64,000 bases of DNA from a virus. The stretch spans positions 1 through 64,000 of IMG/VR virus record IMGVR_UViG_3300013113_000555. One strand, 5' to 3'. This document shows positions 1 to 7,796 of this stretch, piece by piece. The position numbers and the translations under genes were made by a program. The notes under the pieces are model-generated. The model worked only from the letters and a program-made list of their open reading frames with translations, did no database searches and had not been told where the DNA came from. Within the stretch, counting starts at the first letter, position 1; each line of letters starts with the position of its first letter.

Positions 1-219
1 ATGATTAGTTGCGGTAGCTATGAAATGGGACGCACTATTGGGGCATCTAGTCCTAATGCTGACGACTTTGACCAAGGTAGATGCGGGCCAGAAGATTTGG
101 CTTGGACTATTTACGATCATCTTGACATGATAAAACTAACGCGATACACTGCTACGGATGGCAGACCTCACAGTATCGTAAAAGAAGACTCTAAGAATAT
201 TTTAAAGGATATAGTATGA
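1..219 (+). CDS. C-terminal fragment of a DUF1501-like protein (partial)
   Basis: The reading frame is open to the left edge, so the true start probably lies outside the window; the ATG at position 1 is only the first codon seen. The 72 residues match the pattern I know from the C-terminus of DUF1501 proteins: a short Gly/Ser stretch (IGASSP), a GPEDLAWTIYDHL segment like the family's PEDLAATIYHLLG, then DGRPHSIVKE like the family's GRPxxLxEGG. DUF1501 proteins are secreted or periplasmic, related to sulfatases, and abundant in Planctomycetes. Function in a phage is unknown. It overlaps the next gene by four bases (ATGA), so the two are probably translated together. The family call is from pattern memory only. 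Confidence 0.5.
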   Translation: MISCGSYEMGRTIGASSPNADDFDQGRCGPEDLAWTIYDHLDMIKLTRYTATDGRPHSIVKEDSKNILKDIV

Positions 220-506
220 AAAATATAATAATTTCCCTGTTTGCTTTCCTGCTTTTTAGCTCTACGGCAAACGCACACTGGCCTTGGCATAACCATAGTC
301 ACAGGGTTATTGGTTATCAACCACATGTTGTTTGGATTCCACAAGGCACAACTCTGAACGTAAACAATGTTTATGTTGATCCTTACAGAAGAAATGTGAC
401 CGTGGGAGTAAATGCAGGTTTTTACCACATTCCACAAGTTAGAACTTTTAACTATTATGGAGTACAGCCTAGTATCAACTACAATTACAATTTTTGGAGA
501 AGATAA
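216..506 (+). CDS. Small secreted/periplasmic protein with signal peptide
   Basis: This 96-residue protein starts with a lysine, a hydrophobic stretch (residues 4-15) and an ANA|H-type cleavage site near residue 20, a classical Sec signal peptide. The mature part is rich in His, Trp, Tyr, Asn and Val, with a His cluster (HWPWHNHSH) directly after the cleavage site, which could bind metal but this is inference. It ends in aromatic and Asn repeats and RR. The start overlaps the stop of the upstream DUF1501-like fragment, and a terminator follows, so these two genes end one operon. I recognise no family. Confidence 0.75.
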   Translation: MKNIIISLFAFLLFSSTANAHWPWHNHSHRVIGYQPHVVWIPQGTTLNVNNVYVDPYRRNVTVGVNAGFYHIPQVRTFNYYGVQPSINYNYNFWRR

Positions 507-528
507 TAACGACAGGAAAAAAATAAAG

Positions 529-534
529 TATAAT
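529..534 (+). promoter_or_regulatory. Possible -10 box (TATAAT) before the glycosyltransferase gene
   Basis: A perfect TATAAT preceded by AAG lies in the gap between two genes, three bases before a terminator hairpin. A transcript starting about 7 bases downstream would begin inside the hairpin and so escape termination. No convincing -35 box is seen. The same GTATAAT core occurs in other gaps of the window. Confidence 0.35.
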
Positions 535-536
535 TC

Positions 537-564
537 CATGTGGGACAACCCGCATGGTTTTTTT
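537..564 (+). terminator. Rho-independent terminator after the secreted protein gene
   Basis: An 8-bp stem (CATGTGGG with CCCGCATG, one G-T pair) closes an ACAA loop and is followed by G and seven T. It ends the operon of the DUF1501-like and secreted protein genes. Confidence 0.8.
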
Positions 565-583
565 ATGCAATTTAGGAGATTTT

Positions 584-1660
584 ATGTTAGAAAGAATTAA
601 TCTTCAAGCACCGATCAATAGCTTGGGGTATGGGGTAGTTGGATACAATATATGGAAATCTTTTAAAAAATTTGGAGTGGAAACAACACTTTGGCCTATG
701 GCAAGCACTGCGGCACTTGCTCCACCTTGTGCTACAGACACTTGGGAAGAAACTGCTCTGCAAGAATCTATACATATGCAGGCAGCTTTTGATCCTAATG
801 CACCGTGTCTTAAAATATGGCATGAGTTTGCATTAGCTGAAAGGGTTGGCAAAGGGCCGTATTTTGCCTATCCGTTTTTTGAAATAAATAAATTTGATAC
901 AAGAAGACTGTCTAATCTCAATTCAGTAGATACATTATTTGTGGCTTCTCAATGGGCTAAAAAGATTTGTCTGCAAAACGGCGTTACAGTTCCTATCTTT
1001 GTCAATCCTTGTGGTGTTGATACAGAAATATTTTATCCGAATAAAACACAAACAGACAAGTGCGTATTTTTTAATTGTGGAAAATGGGAACAAAGAAAAG
1101 GTCACGACATACTCCATGAAGCATTTAAGAAAGCTTTTTCTAATGGTGAAAATGTAGAACTATGGATGATGACAGAAAATCCATTTTTAAATGAAAATGA
1201 AAAGAACTATTGGGAATCAATGTACAAAGCACCGAACATCAAAATGATCCCCAGAGTACAATATCAACAGGAACTAGCAAGAATAATGGCAAAAACAGAC
1301 TGTGGTGTTTTTCCAGCTAGATCGGAAGGCTGGAATCTTGAACTTTTAGAAATGATGGCTATGGGAAAAGATGTAATAACAACTAATTACTCAGCACACA
1401 CTGAGTTTTGCAAGACTTCTAACTCTATGTTGATTGAAATTGATTCAGAAGAAGTTGCTTATGATGGTAAGTGGTTTATGGGAGACGTTGGAACTTGGGC
1501 TTCTATAAACGACAATGCTTTTGAACAACTTGTAACTCATCTTAGAGATTTTTATCAAAGATGGAAAGCCATCGGAGGACATACTTTTAATTTAGAAGGT
1601 TTAAGAACCGCACAAGAACTTACTTGGAAAAAAACAGCACAAAATTTCGTAGGAGAATAA
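584..1660 (+). CDS. Glycosyltransferase, GT-B fold, GT4-like
   Basis: This 358-residue protein has the layout of a GT-B glycosyltransferase. An N-terminal segment contains GYGVVGYNIWKSF, a middle linker reads VNPCGVDTEIFYP, and the C-terminal domain carries FFNCGKWEQRKGHDIL and the nucleotide-sugar site EGWNLELLEMMAMG (near residue 246), an E-x7-E type motif of GT4 enzymes. I chose the ATG at 584 because AGGAG lies six bases upstream; the in-frame ATG at 554 lies inside the terminator stem. It would transfer a sugar from a nucleotide-sugar; donor and acceptor cannot be told. It stands apart from the larger glycan cassette at 27.5-34.7 kb. Confidence 0.85.
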   Translation: MLERINLQAPINSLGYGVVGYNIWKSFKKFGVETTLWPMASTAALAPPCATDTWEETALQESIHMQAAFDPNAPCLKIWHEFALAERVGKGPYFAYPFFEINKFDTRRLSNLNSVDTLFVASQWAKKICLQNGVTVPIFVNPCGVDTEIFYPNKTQTDKCVFFNCGKWEQRKGHDILHEAFKKAFSNGENVELWMMTENPFLNENEKNYWESMYKAPNIKMIPRVQYQQELARIMAKTDCGVFPARSEGWNLELLEMMAMGKDVITTNYSAHTEFCKTSNSMLIEIDSEEVAYDGKWFMGDVGTWASINDNAFEQLVTHLRDFYQRWKAIGGHTFNLEGLRTAQELTWKKTAQNFVGE

Positions 1661-1661
1661 T

Positions 1662-2213
1662 ATGGTATATAAATCGCATCCTGACCATGAAGCAAGACAA
1701 AAATATCTCAATGACACTGTTGATCTATTAAATAAGTTAAAAGAAATTGATGCAATGCCCGAAGATACAGGTCAAAGCATAAAGGTAAAACTTATTAACA
1801 AAGGTGCTAAAGTTCCTACAAGAAGCAATCTCTCTGATGCGGGATGGGACTTGTATTCAACAGAAGATATTACTATTCATGAAGGAGAAAGAAGAACTGT
1901 TAAAACTGGTATTTCTATTCAAATGCCCGATGAATGGGTAGGACTGATTTGGCCCAGATCAGGGCTTGCTGTAAAATCAGGCATTGATGTGTTAGCAGGA
2001 GTTATAGACGCTGGTTATCGCGGTGAAATAATGGTATGTTTATACAATACTTCTGTTCCACACGCAGGGGGTTTTAATAATGTTGAAATCAAAAAGGGAG
2101 ACCGTATTGCTCAAATATTATTTCAAAAAGTACCAGATATCAAAATAGTGGTTGTTAATGAACTCTCAAGCAGTGATCGTGGCGAAGATGGAATTGGGAG
2201 TACTGGCGTATGA
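1662..2213 (+). CDS. dut: dUTP diphosphatase (dUTPase)
   Basis: Hydrolyses dUTP to dUMP and pyrophosphate, keeping uracil out of phage DNA and giving dUMP for thymidylate. All five trimeric dUTPase motifs are visible in order: SDAGWDLYS (about residue 58), PRSGLAVKSGIDVL, GVIDAGYRGEI (about 113), KGDRIAQILFQ, and the C-terminal RGEDGIGSTG. The protein is 183 residues against a usual 145-160; the extra is an N-terminal extension of about 40 residues. It starts one base after the glycosyltransferase stop and overlaps the next small gene by four bases. It works with the dCMP deaminase encoded at 7.0 kb. Confidence 0.95.
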   Translation: MVYKSHPDHEARQKYLNDTVDLLNKLKEIDAMPEDTGQSIKVKLINKGAKVPTRSNLSDAGWDLYSTEDITIHEGERRTVKTGISIQMPDEWVGLIWPRSGLAVKSGIDVLAGVIDAGYRGEIMVCLYNTSVPHAGGFNNVEIKKGDRIAQILFQKVPDIKIVVVNELSSSDRGEDGIGSTGV

Positions 2214-2398
2214 GGGGCGACATTGGAAAAAGCGATAGTGAGTTCTTTAAAATACAAAAAATTATCCAAAAGAAGAACAATAAGTATATTGAAGATATAC
2301 AAAAGGAAGCAGAAAAGCAAAACAGATTGGCAAGGTTTGCAAGGCAGTCTGGAAAAACTAAAACGCTATGGGAAAGAATCAAAGGAATTTTTAAATGA
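2210..2398 (+). CDS. Small basic hypothetical protein
   Basis: This gene encodes 62 residues, rich in Lys, Arg, Gln and Glu and probably helical, ending in [10 protein letters not shown], an amphipathic tail. It overlaps both neighbours by ATGA junctions (dUTPase upstream, GMP reductase downstream), the main reason to accept it as real. I recognise no family. Confidence 0.65.
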   Translation: MRGDIGKSDSEFFKIQKIIQKKNNKYIEDIQKEAEKQNRLARFARQSGKTKTLWERIKGIFK

Positions 2399-3594
2399 AA
2401 ATAGTGGACGAAACCAAGCTAGACTTTGACGACATTCTGCTTGTTCCTGCAAGATCGCCTGCTGCTAGTAGAAAAGAAGTTGATCTAAAAAGAACCTACA
2501 AATTTTTTCATTCTCCTAAAGAATGGATAGGTTTGCCAATTATGGCAGCAAATATGGATACGACTGGTACATTTAAGATGGGAACCACTCTTAATGCTCA
2601 CGAAATGATTACTTGTCTGCACAAACATTATAGTACAAAAAAGATTAACGATTACTTTGATTACTATAACGTTGAAAAAAATGTTTGGGTTAGTATTGGT
2701 ATGGGTTCATCAGAAATTCCAAAACTAATGGAAATTTCAGAAAGCCTGCATTATTCGCCAAATATTTGCATTGATATTGCCAATGGTTACACCGAAAAGT
2801 TTGTTGGTTTCTGTAATGATGTTAGAGAATCATTCCCAAACTCTATTATTATGGCAGGAAATGTTTGCACACCAGAGATGGTTCAGGAGTTGATTCTTCA
2901 TGGGGGCGTTGATATTGTAAAGATTGGTATTGGACCGGGAAGTGCTTGCACAACCAGACTCAAGACAGGGGTTGGATACCCACAGCTATCTGCGATTATT
3001 GAATGTAGTCACGCTGCTCATGGACTCAAGAGTGGCGAACGCAGAATGGGTCTGATCTGTGCTGATGGCGGGTGCAGGATACCTGCTGATGTGTGCAAGG
3101 CTTTCGCGGCTAATGCTGACTTTGTGATGCTGGGCGGTATGCTGGCAGGAACAGATGAGTGTGAGGGCGAGTGGGAATATCACCTTGATAAAGATAGAGA
3201 ATGGGTTAGAGAAGAACTCGACATTTGGCCCGATGACTTTGTTGCAACACTGGCTAGAGGTGGAGGTATTGTCAATATTCCTCATGAGGACGTAATGGAC
3301 TCTCCGCACGTTATGCTACCTAAAATGTCTAAACAAAAGAAAAGTTTACTTTTCTATGGCATGTCCTCAGAAAAAGCCCAAAACAAACATAACGATGGTA
3401 TGAATAATTATGCTACCAGCGAAGGACGAGTCAAAACAATTCCTTACAAGGGACCAGTTGATAACATAATTAAAGATATTGAAGGCGGACTAAGAAGTTG
3501 TTGTGCTTACGTTGGTGCTACATCACTCAAGGATTTGCCAAAGTGTGCGAAAGCAGTAAAAGTAAACAGAACTCATTTTGATAAGACGGTGTAA
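2395..3594 (+). CDS. guaC: GMP reductase
   Basis: Catalyses NADPH-dependent deamination of GMP to IMP, moving purines from guanine to adenine. The start ([15 protein letters not shown]) and [12 protein letters not shown] match the GMP reductase/IMP dehydrogenase barrel. The catalytic loop [21 protein letters not shown] places the catalytic Cys near residue 185, and [17 protein letters not shown] and [11 protein letters not shown] follow. The C-terminal [13 protein letters not shown] with [12 protein letters not shown] is the reductase form and not IMP dehydrogenase; no CBS domains are present. At 399 residues it is about 50 longer than E. coli GuaC because of an insertion at about residues 262-314 ([14 protein letters not shown]...). 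Such a gene is unusual in phages and may suit an A+T-rich genome. Confidence 0.9.
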   Translation: MKIVDETKLDFDDILLVPARSPAASRKEVDLKRTYKFFHSPKEWIGLPIMAANMDTTGTFKMGTTLNAHEMITCLHKHYSTKKINDYFDYYNVEKNVWVSIGMGSSEIPKLMEISESLHYSPNICIDIANGYTEKFVGFCNDVRESFPNSIIMAGNVCTPEMVQELILHGGVDIVKIGIGPGSACTTRLKTGVGYPQLSAIIECSHAAHGLKSGERRMGLICADGGCRIPADVCKAFAANADFVMLGGMLAGTDECEGEWEYHLDKDREWVREELDIWPDDFVATLARGGGIVNIPHEDVMDSPHVMLPKMSKQKKSLLFYGMSSEKAQNKHNDGMNNYATSEGRVKTIPYKGPVDNIIKDIEGGLRSCCAYVGATSLKDLPKCAKAVKVNRTHFDKTV

Positions 3595-3595
3595 A

Positions 3596-4021
3596 ATGTT
3601 AGACGGAATTATTGACATTATAAAAAAACAACTATCTAAAAAACCCGAAGTAGCAGAACAGGAGGAACAAATACAAAAACCAACAGAAGAAGATTTAGAT
3701 ATTTCAGGTAGAATTGAAATACTTTTTAATGCTAGTAGCGGTGATTTTTCTGTTGAGTCAGAAATATATGAAATCTCAGAAGAAACAATAAATACTCTTG
3801 CTTTGCTATTAATGCATATAGCAGCAGGAGAATTAGCTCCTTTTGTAACGCAGGGGCTTTCTGTTTGGGCTGGTGAAGATGAAGATAAACTACAATTTAA
3901 TATCAAATTAGCAGAACATATAGAATATTTAAATTCTCAAGTTGTAAATTTTAATAAAAAAGATAAAAATGTTGCCGTTTCCGCATCTGATGTTTTTAGC
4001 ACAATTAGACATTCAGAATAA
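3596..4021 (+). CDS. Acidic hypothetical protein
   Basis: This gene encodes 141 residues. The ATG at 3596, one base after the GMP reductase stop, is preferred over an upstream TTG inside that gene. An N-terminal helix with several Lys (DGIIDIIKKQLSKK) is followed by a Glu-rich linker and a predicted mixed fold (LDISGRIEILFNASSGDFSV, then TLALLLMHIAAGELAPF). No motif or family is recognised. It is the last gene of the dut-guaC operon, followed by a gap with a TATAAT motif. Confidence 0.7.
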   Translation: MLDGIIDIIKKQLSKKPEVAEQEEQIQKPTEEDLDISGRIEILFNASSGDFSVESEIYEISEETINTLALLLMHIAAGELAPFVTQGLSVWAGEDEDKLQFNIKLAEHIEYLNSQVVNFNKKDKNVAVSASDVFSTIRHSE

Positions 4022-4039
4022 CAAATACTCCGAGGTGTA

Positions 4040-4045
4040 TATAAT
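4040..4045 (+). promoter_or_regulatory. Possible -10 box (TATAAT) before the 4.1-5.8 kb operon
   Basis: GAGGTGTATATAAT in a 60-bp gap resembles the GAGGGGTGTATAAT found before the reductase leader. No clear -35 hexamer is seen at 16-18 bases, which would fit a phage-modified or extended -10 promoter. Confidence 0.4.
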
Positions 4046-4081
4046 ATTGAGTGTCCCTAACAAATAACTTGGAGGAACAAA

Positions 4082-4534
4082 ATGTCTAATGAATTTCCTA
4101 AACCTGACCCCAATGTATTTGATATATACTGGGAGCGATGGATAGATGCCTACAATAATGAAGAAATAAACTCTTCTAGAAAAATATATAATGATGCAAT
4201 AGAAGATGCTGAAATAGAAATGGAAGATGAAATAGTAGAAGAAGTACCATTCTTTTCTCAACCAGTAAAAACTATAATGACCCCTTTTGGCGTACTACCT
4301 CTTACAGAACAATCTTTAGCTAGTAACCACTTTAAATTTTGGGTTGGACATTCTAACTTTAAATTATATGAAGATTTTAGAGATATTATTGAAGATTGTG
4401 AGGGGGTAGAATCTTTAGACATAATGACTCCTTATAGGTTTAGAATAGCTATAGGTAAGATGTTTATAGATCGTGATGTAATGAACGATATTAGAAATAC
4501 TCTAGTAAATACCATAGAGGAAATTAATGACTAA
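4082..4534 (+). CDS. Acidic hypothetical protein
   Basis: This gene encodes 150 residues, preceded by a strong GGAGG ribosome site. The N-terminal half is highly acidic (EDAEIEMEDEIVEEVP). The C-terminal half, KFWVGHSNFKLYEDFRDIIEDCEGVESLDIMTPYRFRIAIGKMF, has a compact alpha/beta look. I do not recognise the family with certainty. It overlaps the ClpP-like gene by eight bases, so it probably works with the protease, for example as adaptor, substrate or chaperone; that is inference from position. Confidence 0.7.
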   Translation: MSNEFPKPDPNVFDIYWERWIDAYNNEEINSSRKIYNDAIEDAEIEMEDEIVEEVPFFSQPVKTIMTPFGVLPLTEQSLASNHFKFWVGHSNFKLYEDFRDIIEDCEGVESLDIMTPYRFRIAIGKMFIDRDVMNDIRNTLVNTIEEIND

Positions 4535-5141
4535 TATTAGAGATAGCGTTGGAGAAATTCATAGTTACGGAATAGACGTTAAAAATAGGGAAATTTACAT
4601 AAATGAGTTTGATGATTCTGGTGAATCTGGTGGTGTAGACCATAGGATGCTACAAAACTTCATAAAGAATATTAATATTCTAAAGAATTTTAGCAAAGAC
4701 CCCATAACTATCTATTTGCAAACAGGCGGTGGCTGTTGGTATGCTGGAATGGGGATATATGATGCAATTAAAAACTGTAGGTGCAAAACCACTGTTGTAG
4801 GATACTCACAAGTTTGCTCAATGGGAACTATAATATTGCAATCTGCAACCAAAAGGCTCCTTACTCCAAATGCTATGTTTATGTGTCATTTTGGTTCCAC
4901 TGATAATTCAGGAGACTATCTTAGTGCTCAAAATTACTCTTTAGTTGACAAGAAAAACTGCGAAAAAATGCTTAGAATTTATGCAGAGAAATGCTATAAA
5001 ACTGGTTACTTTTTTAAAGAAAAAGAATACAACCTCTCGAAAACAAAAGCTTATATAAAAAGAAAGATAAGCAACGGTGATTGGTATTTGTCTGCCGAAG
5101 AAGCTGTTTTTTACGGGTTTTCTGACGGCATAGTTAAGTAA
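4527..5141 (+). CDS. ClpP-like serine protease (S14 family)
   Basis: This 204-residue protein follows the ClpP/crotonase fold. PITIYLQTGGGCWYAGMGIYDAIKNC corresponds to the oxyanion-side glycine loop. VVGYSQVCSMGTIILQSA holds the nucleophile Ser (near residue 98), and TPNAMFMCHFGS the catalytic His (near residue 119). The length fits ClpP (about 195-210). The C-terminal WYLSAEEAVFYGFSDGIV matches the ClpP 'LTAEEALEYGLID' segment. No Clp ATPase gene is in the window, so it may use a host unfoldase, act alone, or process phage structural proteins. It overlaps neighbours on both sides. Confidence 0.8.
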   Translation: MTNIRDSVGEIHSYGIDVKNREIYINEFDDSGESGGVDHRMLQNFIKNINILKNFSKDPITIYLQTGGGCWYAGMGIYDAIKNCRCKTTVVGYSQVCSMGTIILQSATKRLLTPNAMFMCHFGSTDNSGDYLSAQNYSLVDKKNCEKMLRIYAEKCYKTGYFFKEKEYNLSKTKAYIKRKISNGDWYLSAEEAVFYGFSDGIVK

Positions 5142-5779
5142 TGTATATAGAATACTGCAACTACAACAGGGTAATTAACGATTACTCTAAAGAACTATCT
5201 TTAGTTTATAGGTCTATGGACTTAGGAATGAAGGGTATGTCTATACCTATTAATATGTATAGAGAAATTAAAGAATACCTGCCAGAAGGATTTGTTGTAT
5301 CATCTCCAATAGATTATCCATGCGGGCATTCTTCTTCTAAAGCAAGAAATTATATGGTTCTCAATTATGCTAAGTCTGGTATAAATGCTATAGATTATGT
5401 CCCTAATCATTATCTAATGAAAAAGTCTCCCGTAAAAGCACTAAAAGAAATTAAAACTGCATTAAGTATTTGTAGAGACTACGGAGTAACCCTTAGAATT
5501 TTTATTGATAGTGATTCCAATTTAAATTATACCAACCTATGTAAATTATATTACTCTGTAGGCATAGATATATGTTATCCTTGTATTGCTTACCACAGAG
5601 AATCATTTTTTGACACAGTAATAAATGCAAAACTAATACAAAAAAATACTGAAATGTCTGTAATTTACAATGGTTTTCTTTGGCATGAACAGCAGGTTGG
5701 TATTGTAAAAAGGTCTGACTTTTTCGGATTAAGAGTATACGATTTAGAATTTTGGTGTAATTATTTTGATAAGGAATAG
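5141..5779 (+). CDS. DeoC-like TIM-barrel protein (putative aldolase)
   Basis: This gene encodes 212 residues. The middle part, SSPIDYPCGHSSSKARNYMVLNYAKSG followed by INAIDYVPNH and LKEIKTALSICRDYGVTLRIFID, has the order of strands and helices of deoxyribose-phosphate aldolase (FPLG...K..E...A...GA.EID.V.N...L..E....C......K.I.E). The Schiff-base Lys is not evident at the expected strand, where DSDSN appears, so the enzyme may be inactive or have another activity. The start overlaps the protease stop (TAATG). The family call is a pattern judgement; a profile search would be decisive. Confidence 0.45.
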   Translation: MYIEYCNYNRVINDYSKELSLVYRSMDLGMKGMSIPINMYREIKEYLPEGFVVSSPIDYPCGHSSSKARNYMVLNYAKSGINAIDYVPNHYLMKKSPVKALKEIKTALSICRDYGVTLRIFIDSDSNLNYTNLCKLYYSVGIDICYPCIAYHRESFFDTVINAKLIQKNTEMSVIYNGFLWHEQQVGIVKRSDFFGLRVYDLEFWCNYFDKE

Positions 5780-5833
5780 GATTTTTATTGTAGGAGTTAG
5801 AGGAATTGATTATTCCAATAGTGGAGTAATATA

Positions 5834-6436
5834 ATGAGTAACTGGAATATTTCTGCGGGTGCAGATGACGCACTTGTAGGTGGTTTACCAAGTGGTGTAA
5901 ACAACGATGTTGGAACAATTCGTGCTGGTGGTAACATTACTGATCCACGTTTTGTAGCTGACGCTGTAAATTTAGGCAATAATAGTATCACATACATTAC
6001 TGTTGTATCTGGTCTTCCATATGTAGACTCGCCTTTATCGGGCGGTGCTTTCAATGGTGGCGATCAAGTTATTGTAAGAGTAACGGATGATCTTGCAGGC
6101 GTTTCAAACGATTACCTTATTGGTGGTGCTTCAAATTCTGCAAATGCTGGTCAATCAATCCATCAAGTACAAACAGTTAATACATACTTCTATAAGACTG
6201 CTGTTAGAACTGGTGGTTGGAATGAGTATTCTGGGGTATTTGATCCTGCTGTTACCGTTGCTGCTACTGGTGCTTGGGATATTGGTCTTACTGGTGACGT
6301 TTCTGCTGCTGTAGCAACAAGCGGAACTGATAATGCTGCTAATCCAACTCAAGATGTACCTGGCGAATTACAATATCGTGACGGTGCTCCTGAACCTGTT
6401 CAGGATGAGTATAAGCCAAGATATCTTTGGGGCTAA
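5834..6436 (+). CDS. Probable virion or secreted structural protein
   Basis: This gene encodes 200 residues, poor in Lys and Cys and rich in Gly, Ala, Asn, Thr and Val (for example GGLPSGVNNDVGTIRAGGNIT). Composition and regular short beta-like segments resemble phage head-decoration or fibre proteins, and codons look GCT/GTT-rich as in highly expressed genes. There is no signal peptide. It is preceded by GTGGAGTAAT as ribosome site. The C-terminus reads GELQYRDGAPEPVQDEYKPRYLWG. It lies apart from the tail module, on the opposite strand, so the role is inferred only. Confidence 0.55.
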   Translation: MSNWNISAGADDALVGGLPSGVNNDVGTIRAGGNITDPRFVADAVNLGNNSITYITVVSGLPYVDSPLSGGAFNGGDQVIVRVTDDLAGVSNDYLIGGASNSANAGQSIHQVQTVNTYFYKTAVRTGGWNEYSGVFDPAVTVAATGAWDIGLTGDVSAAVATSGTDNAANPTQDVPGELQYRDGAPEPVQDEYKPRYLWG

Positions 6437-6470
6437 TATTAACCATTATTATAGTGATTGAGAGGTCGTT

Positions 6471-6764
6471 ATGGAAATGGGCTTATTAGAACTAATAAAA
6501 ACACTACTAGAAATAGCAGCTTTGATATTTCTTCCTGTAGTTGCTTGGTTATTGAAAACTGTGGTTTCCCATAATAGGAAATTAGATTTATTAGAGCAAA
6601 AGGTTAATGCAGAAATCAATCGAAGGCTTGAGGTTATGGAAAGAAAAATTGATACTTTCGATAACAAAATTGAGAGCAAGATTGACAAGCTAGAACATAA
6701 TATTAATGCTAAGATTGATATTATGACCTCGATTTTAACCAAACATCTGACGGATGAAAAATAA
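6471..6764 (+). CDS. Single-span membrane protein with coiled coil
   Basis: This gene encodes 97 residues. The N-terminus has one membrane segment (about residues 9-31, LLEIAALIFLPVVAWLLKTVV). A long coiled coil with heptad-like spacing follows (LDLLEQKVNAEINRRLEVMERKIDTF onward) up to the end. This layout fits phage accessory membrane proteins, including holin-, spanin- or superinfection-exclusion-type proteins, but no specific family is recognised. Confidence 0.65.
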   Translation: MEMGLLELIKTLLEIAALIFLPVVAWLLKTVVSHNRKLDLLEQKVNAEINRRLEVMERKIDTFDNKIESKIDKLEHNINAKIDIMTSILTKHLTDEK

Positions 6765-6788
6765 ATAGTTTTCTCTAGAACGTAAAAT

Positions 6789-6832
6789 ACAGAGTATAAT
6801 CAATTAGTTTTGGTTATGCTCTGTTTTTTTTT
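6789..6832 (+). terminator. Rho-independent terminator with 13-bp stem
   Basis: Positions 6789-6801 (ACAGAGTATAATC) pair with 6812-6824 (GGTTATGCTCTGT) over 13 bp with two G-T pairs and a 10-base loop, followed by a run of nine T. The TATAAT here is part of the stem. The ribosome site GGAGG of the next gene follows directly. Confidence 0.85.
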
Positions 6833-6842
6833 GGAGGTAAGA

Positions 6843-7034
6843 ATGTCGAATAGAGAAGTGGATGTTGATTTAGCAGAACTTTGGGCAACTAAAAATTGCA
6901 AAGATTGTTATGGCAGGGGTTATCAGCACTATCAAAATGGTTTTAATGGAACTTATCGTAAAGATAGACCGAGTGCAGACTATTATGCGTATTGCTCTTG
7001 CGTTGTAAAAAAAAGAAAGAAGTTTGGTAAATGA
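6843..7034 (+). CDS. Small zinc-finger-like protein (CxxCxGxG)
   Basis: This gene encodes 63 residues from the ATG at 6843, which has GGAGGTAA six bases upstream; an earlier in-frame start lies inside the terminator. It contains CKDCYGRGY, a DnaJ-type zinc-finger half motif, and a second pair CSC near the end, enough to bind one zinc. The stop overlaps the dCMP deaminase start (ATGA). A related C-x-C-x-GKGY segment occurs in the membrane protein at 11.3 kb. Confidence 0.65.
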   Translation: MSNREVDVDLAELWATKNCKDCYGRGYQHYQNGFNGTYRKDRPSADYYAYCSCVVKKRKKFGK

Positions 7035-7561
7035 AAAAAAAGCATATATGGGACTTGAGATTTTTAACCCTATCCAAAACAGTATCTACTTGGAGCAAAG
7101 ACCCTAGTACAAAAGTAGGGGCGGTCATAGTAGATAAAAACCGAAGGGTTGTTTCTCTTGGCTATAATGGTTTTCCTAAAGGTGTTAAGGATACAATAGA
7201 AAAACTAGAAGATAGAGAGCAAAAATATAAACATATGGTACATGCAGAGAGAAATGCCATGCTGTTTGCTAATAAATCTTTAAAAGGTTGTACCATCTAT
7301 ACATATCCTTTTATGCCATGCAGTGAGTGTGCGGCTATGATTATTCAAAGTGGAATAAAAAAAGTAGTTTCTTTTGATGAGGAAGACACACCTAGCGTGG
7401 GACGTTGGAGAAAAAGTTTTGAAATATCAAAAAAAATGTTTAAAGAGGCTGGTGTAAAAATTAAATTTTGCGGTATGACAAATGTTATTTCGGATACACC
7501 ACTCTATTGTCCACCAATAGATTTGTACTATTGCGGTCGCGATATTGCAAAACCTCAATAA
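7031..7561 (+). CDS. dCMP deaminase
   Basis: Deaminates dCMP to dUMP, feeding thymidylate synthesis. In its 176 residues the zinc-dependent deaminase motifs are complete: HAERN (near residue 70; His ligand and catalytic Glu) and PCSEC (near 96; two Cys ligands). The N-terminal WSKDPSTKVGAVIVD and GYNGFP are typical of dCMP deaminases of the T4 type. A second zinc site in the T4 enzyme is not obvious. The gene is followed by a 320-bp leader region, so it ends an operon. Confidence 0.92.
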   Translation: MKKKHIWDLRFLTLSKTVSTWSKDPSTKVGAVIVDKNRRVVSLGYNGFPKGVKDTIEKLEDREQKYKHMVHAERNAMLFANKSLKGCTIYTYPFMPCSECAAMIIQSGIKKVVSFDEEDTPSVGRWRKSFEISKKMFKEAGVKIKFCGMTNVISDTPLYCPPIDLYYCGRDIAKPQ

Positions 7562-7610
7562 AATATTATTTTAAAAGTTGCAGGTAACTTTTTTGTTAGT
7601 TTGAGGGGTG

Positions 7611-7616
7611 TATAAT
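7611..7616 (+). promoter_or_regulatory. Probable -10 box of the reductase leader transcript
   Basis: TATAAT with upstream GAGGGGTG. A start about 7 bases downstream falls at the first base pair of the leader structure (7623), which supports it as a promoter. No good -35 hexamer lies 16-18 bases upstream (CTTTTT), so an activator or phage sigma factor may be needed. Confidence 0.5.
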
Positions 7617-7622
7617 AATAGT

Positions 7623-7785
7623 GGCTGGAGATAAAGAGCGAATTTTTATTCACCGTTAAAGCGGCACACTCCGGTCAATAATTACAAGTAGACTGATAGA
7701 TAAAATTTAATTAAAGTTTGTTTATAACAAAAAGATTTATTACTCGTAAATCTACCAGTCTCTATAACAAAACGTGTCGCTTAAC
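7623..7785 (+). ncRNA. Structured leader RNA with pseudoknot upstream of ribonucleotide reductase
   Basis: Three long helices can be drawn by hand. P1: 7623-7630 (GGCTGGAG) with 7669-7676 (CTCCGGTC), 8 bp, two G-T pairs. P2: 7655-7667, in the loop of P1, with 7774-7785, 12 bp with one bulged A and one G-T pair, forming an H-type pseudoknot. P3: 7690-7701 with 7750-7761, 12 positions with one A-C mismatch, enclosed between the P2 strands. No open frame of any size uses the region. It lies between a -10 box and a terminator-like hairpin just before the cobalamin-dependent reductase gene, so a riboswitch or attenuating leader, or a separate small RNA, are the main possibilities. I do not find the cobalamin riboswitch consensus (no GCCACTG box). 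Confidence 0.6.
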
Positions 7786-7796
7786 CGTACAATACC

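Noticed and set aside
5502-5918. A 138-residue minus-strand open frame across the gap between two plus-strand genes.
   Set aside because: It overlaps a good plus-strand gene fully, has no ribosome site, and no minus-strand gene lies nearby.
6795-6800. TATAAT motif read as a promoter.
   Set aside because: It is part of a 13-bp terminator stem followed by nine T, which explains it better.
7623-7785. Classical cobalamin riboswitch.
   Set aside because: The known boxes (including GCCACTG and the conserved core) were not found; only the gene context suggests it.
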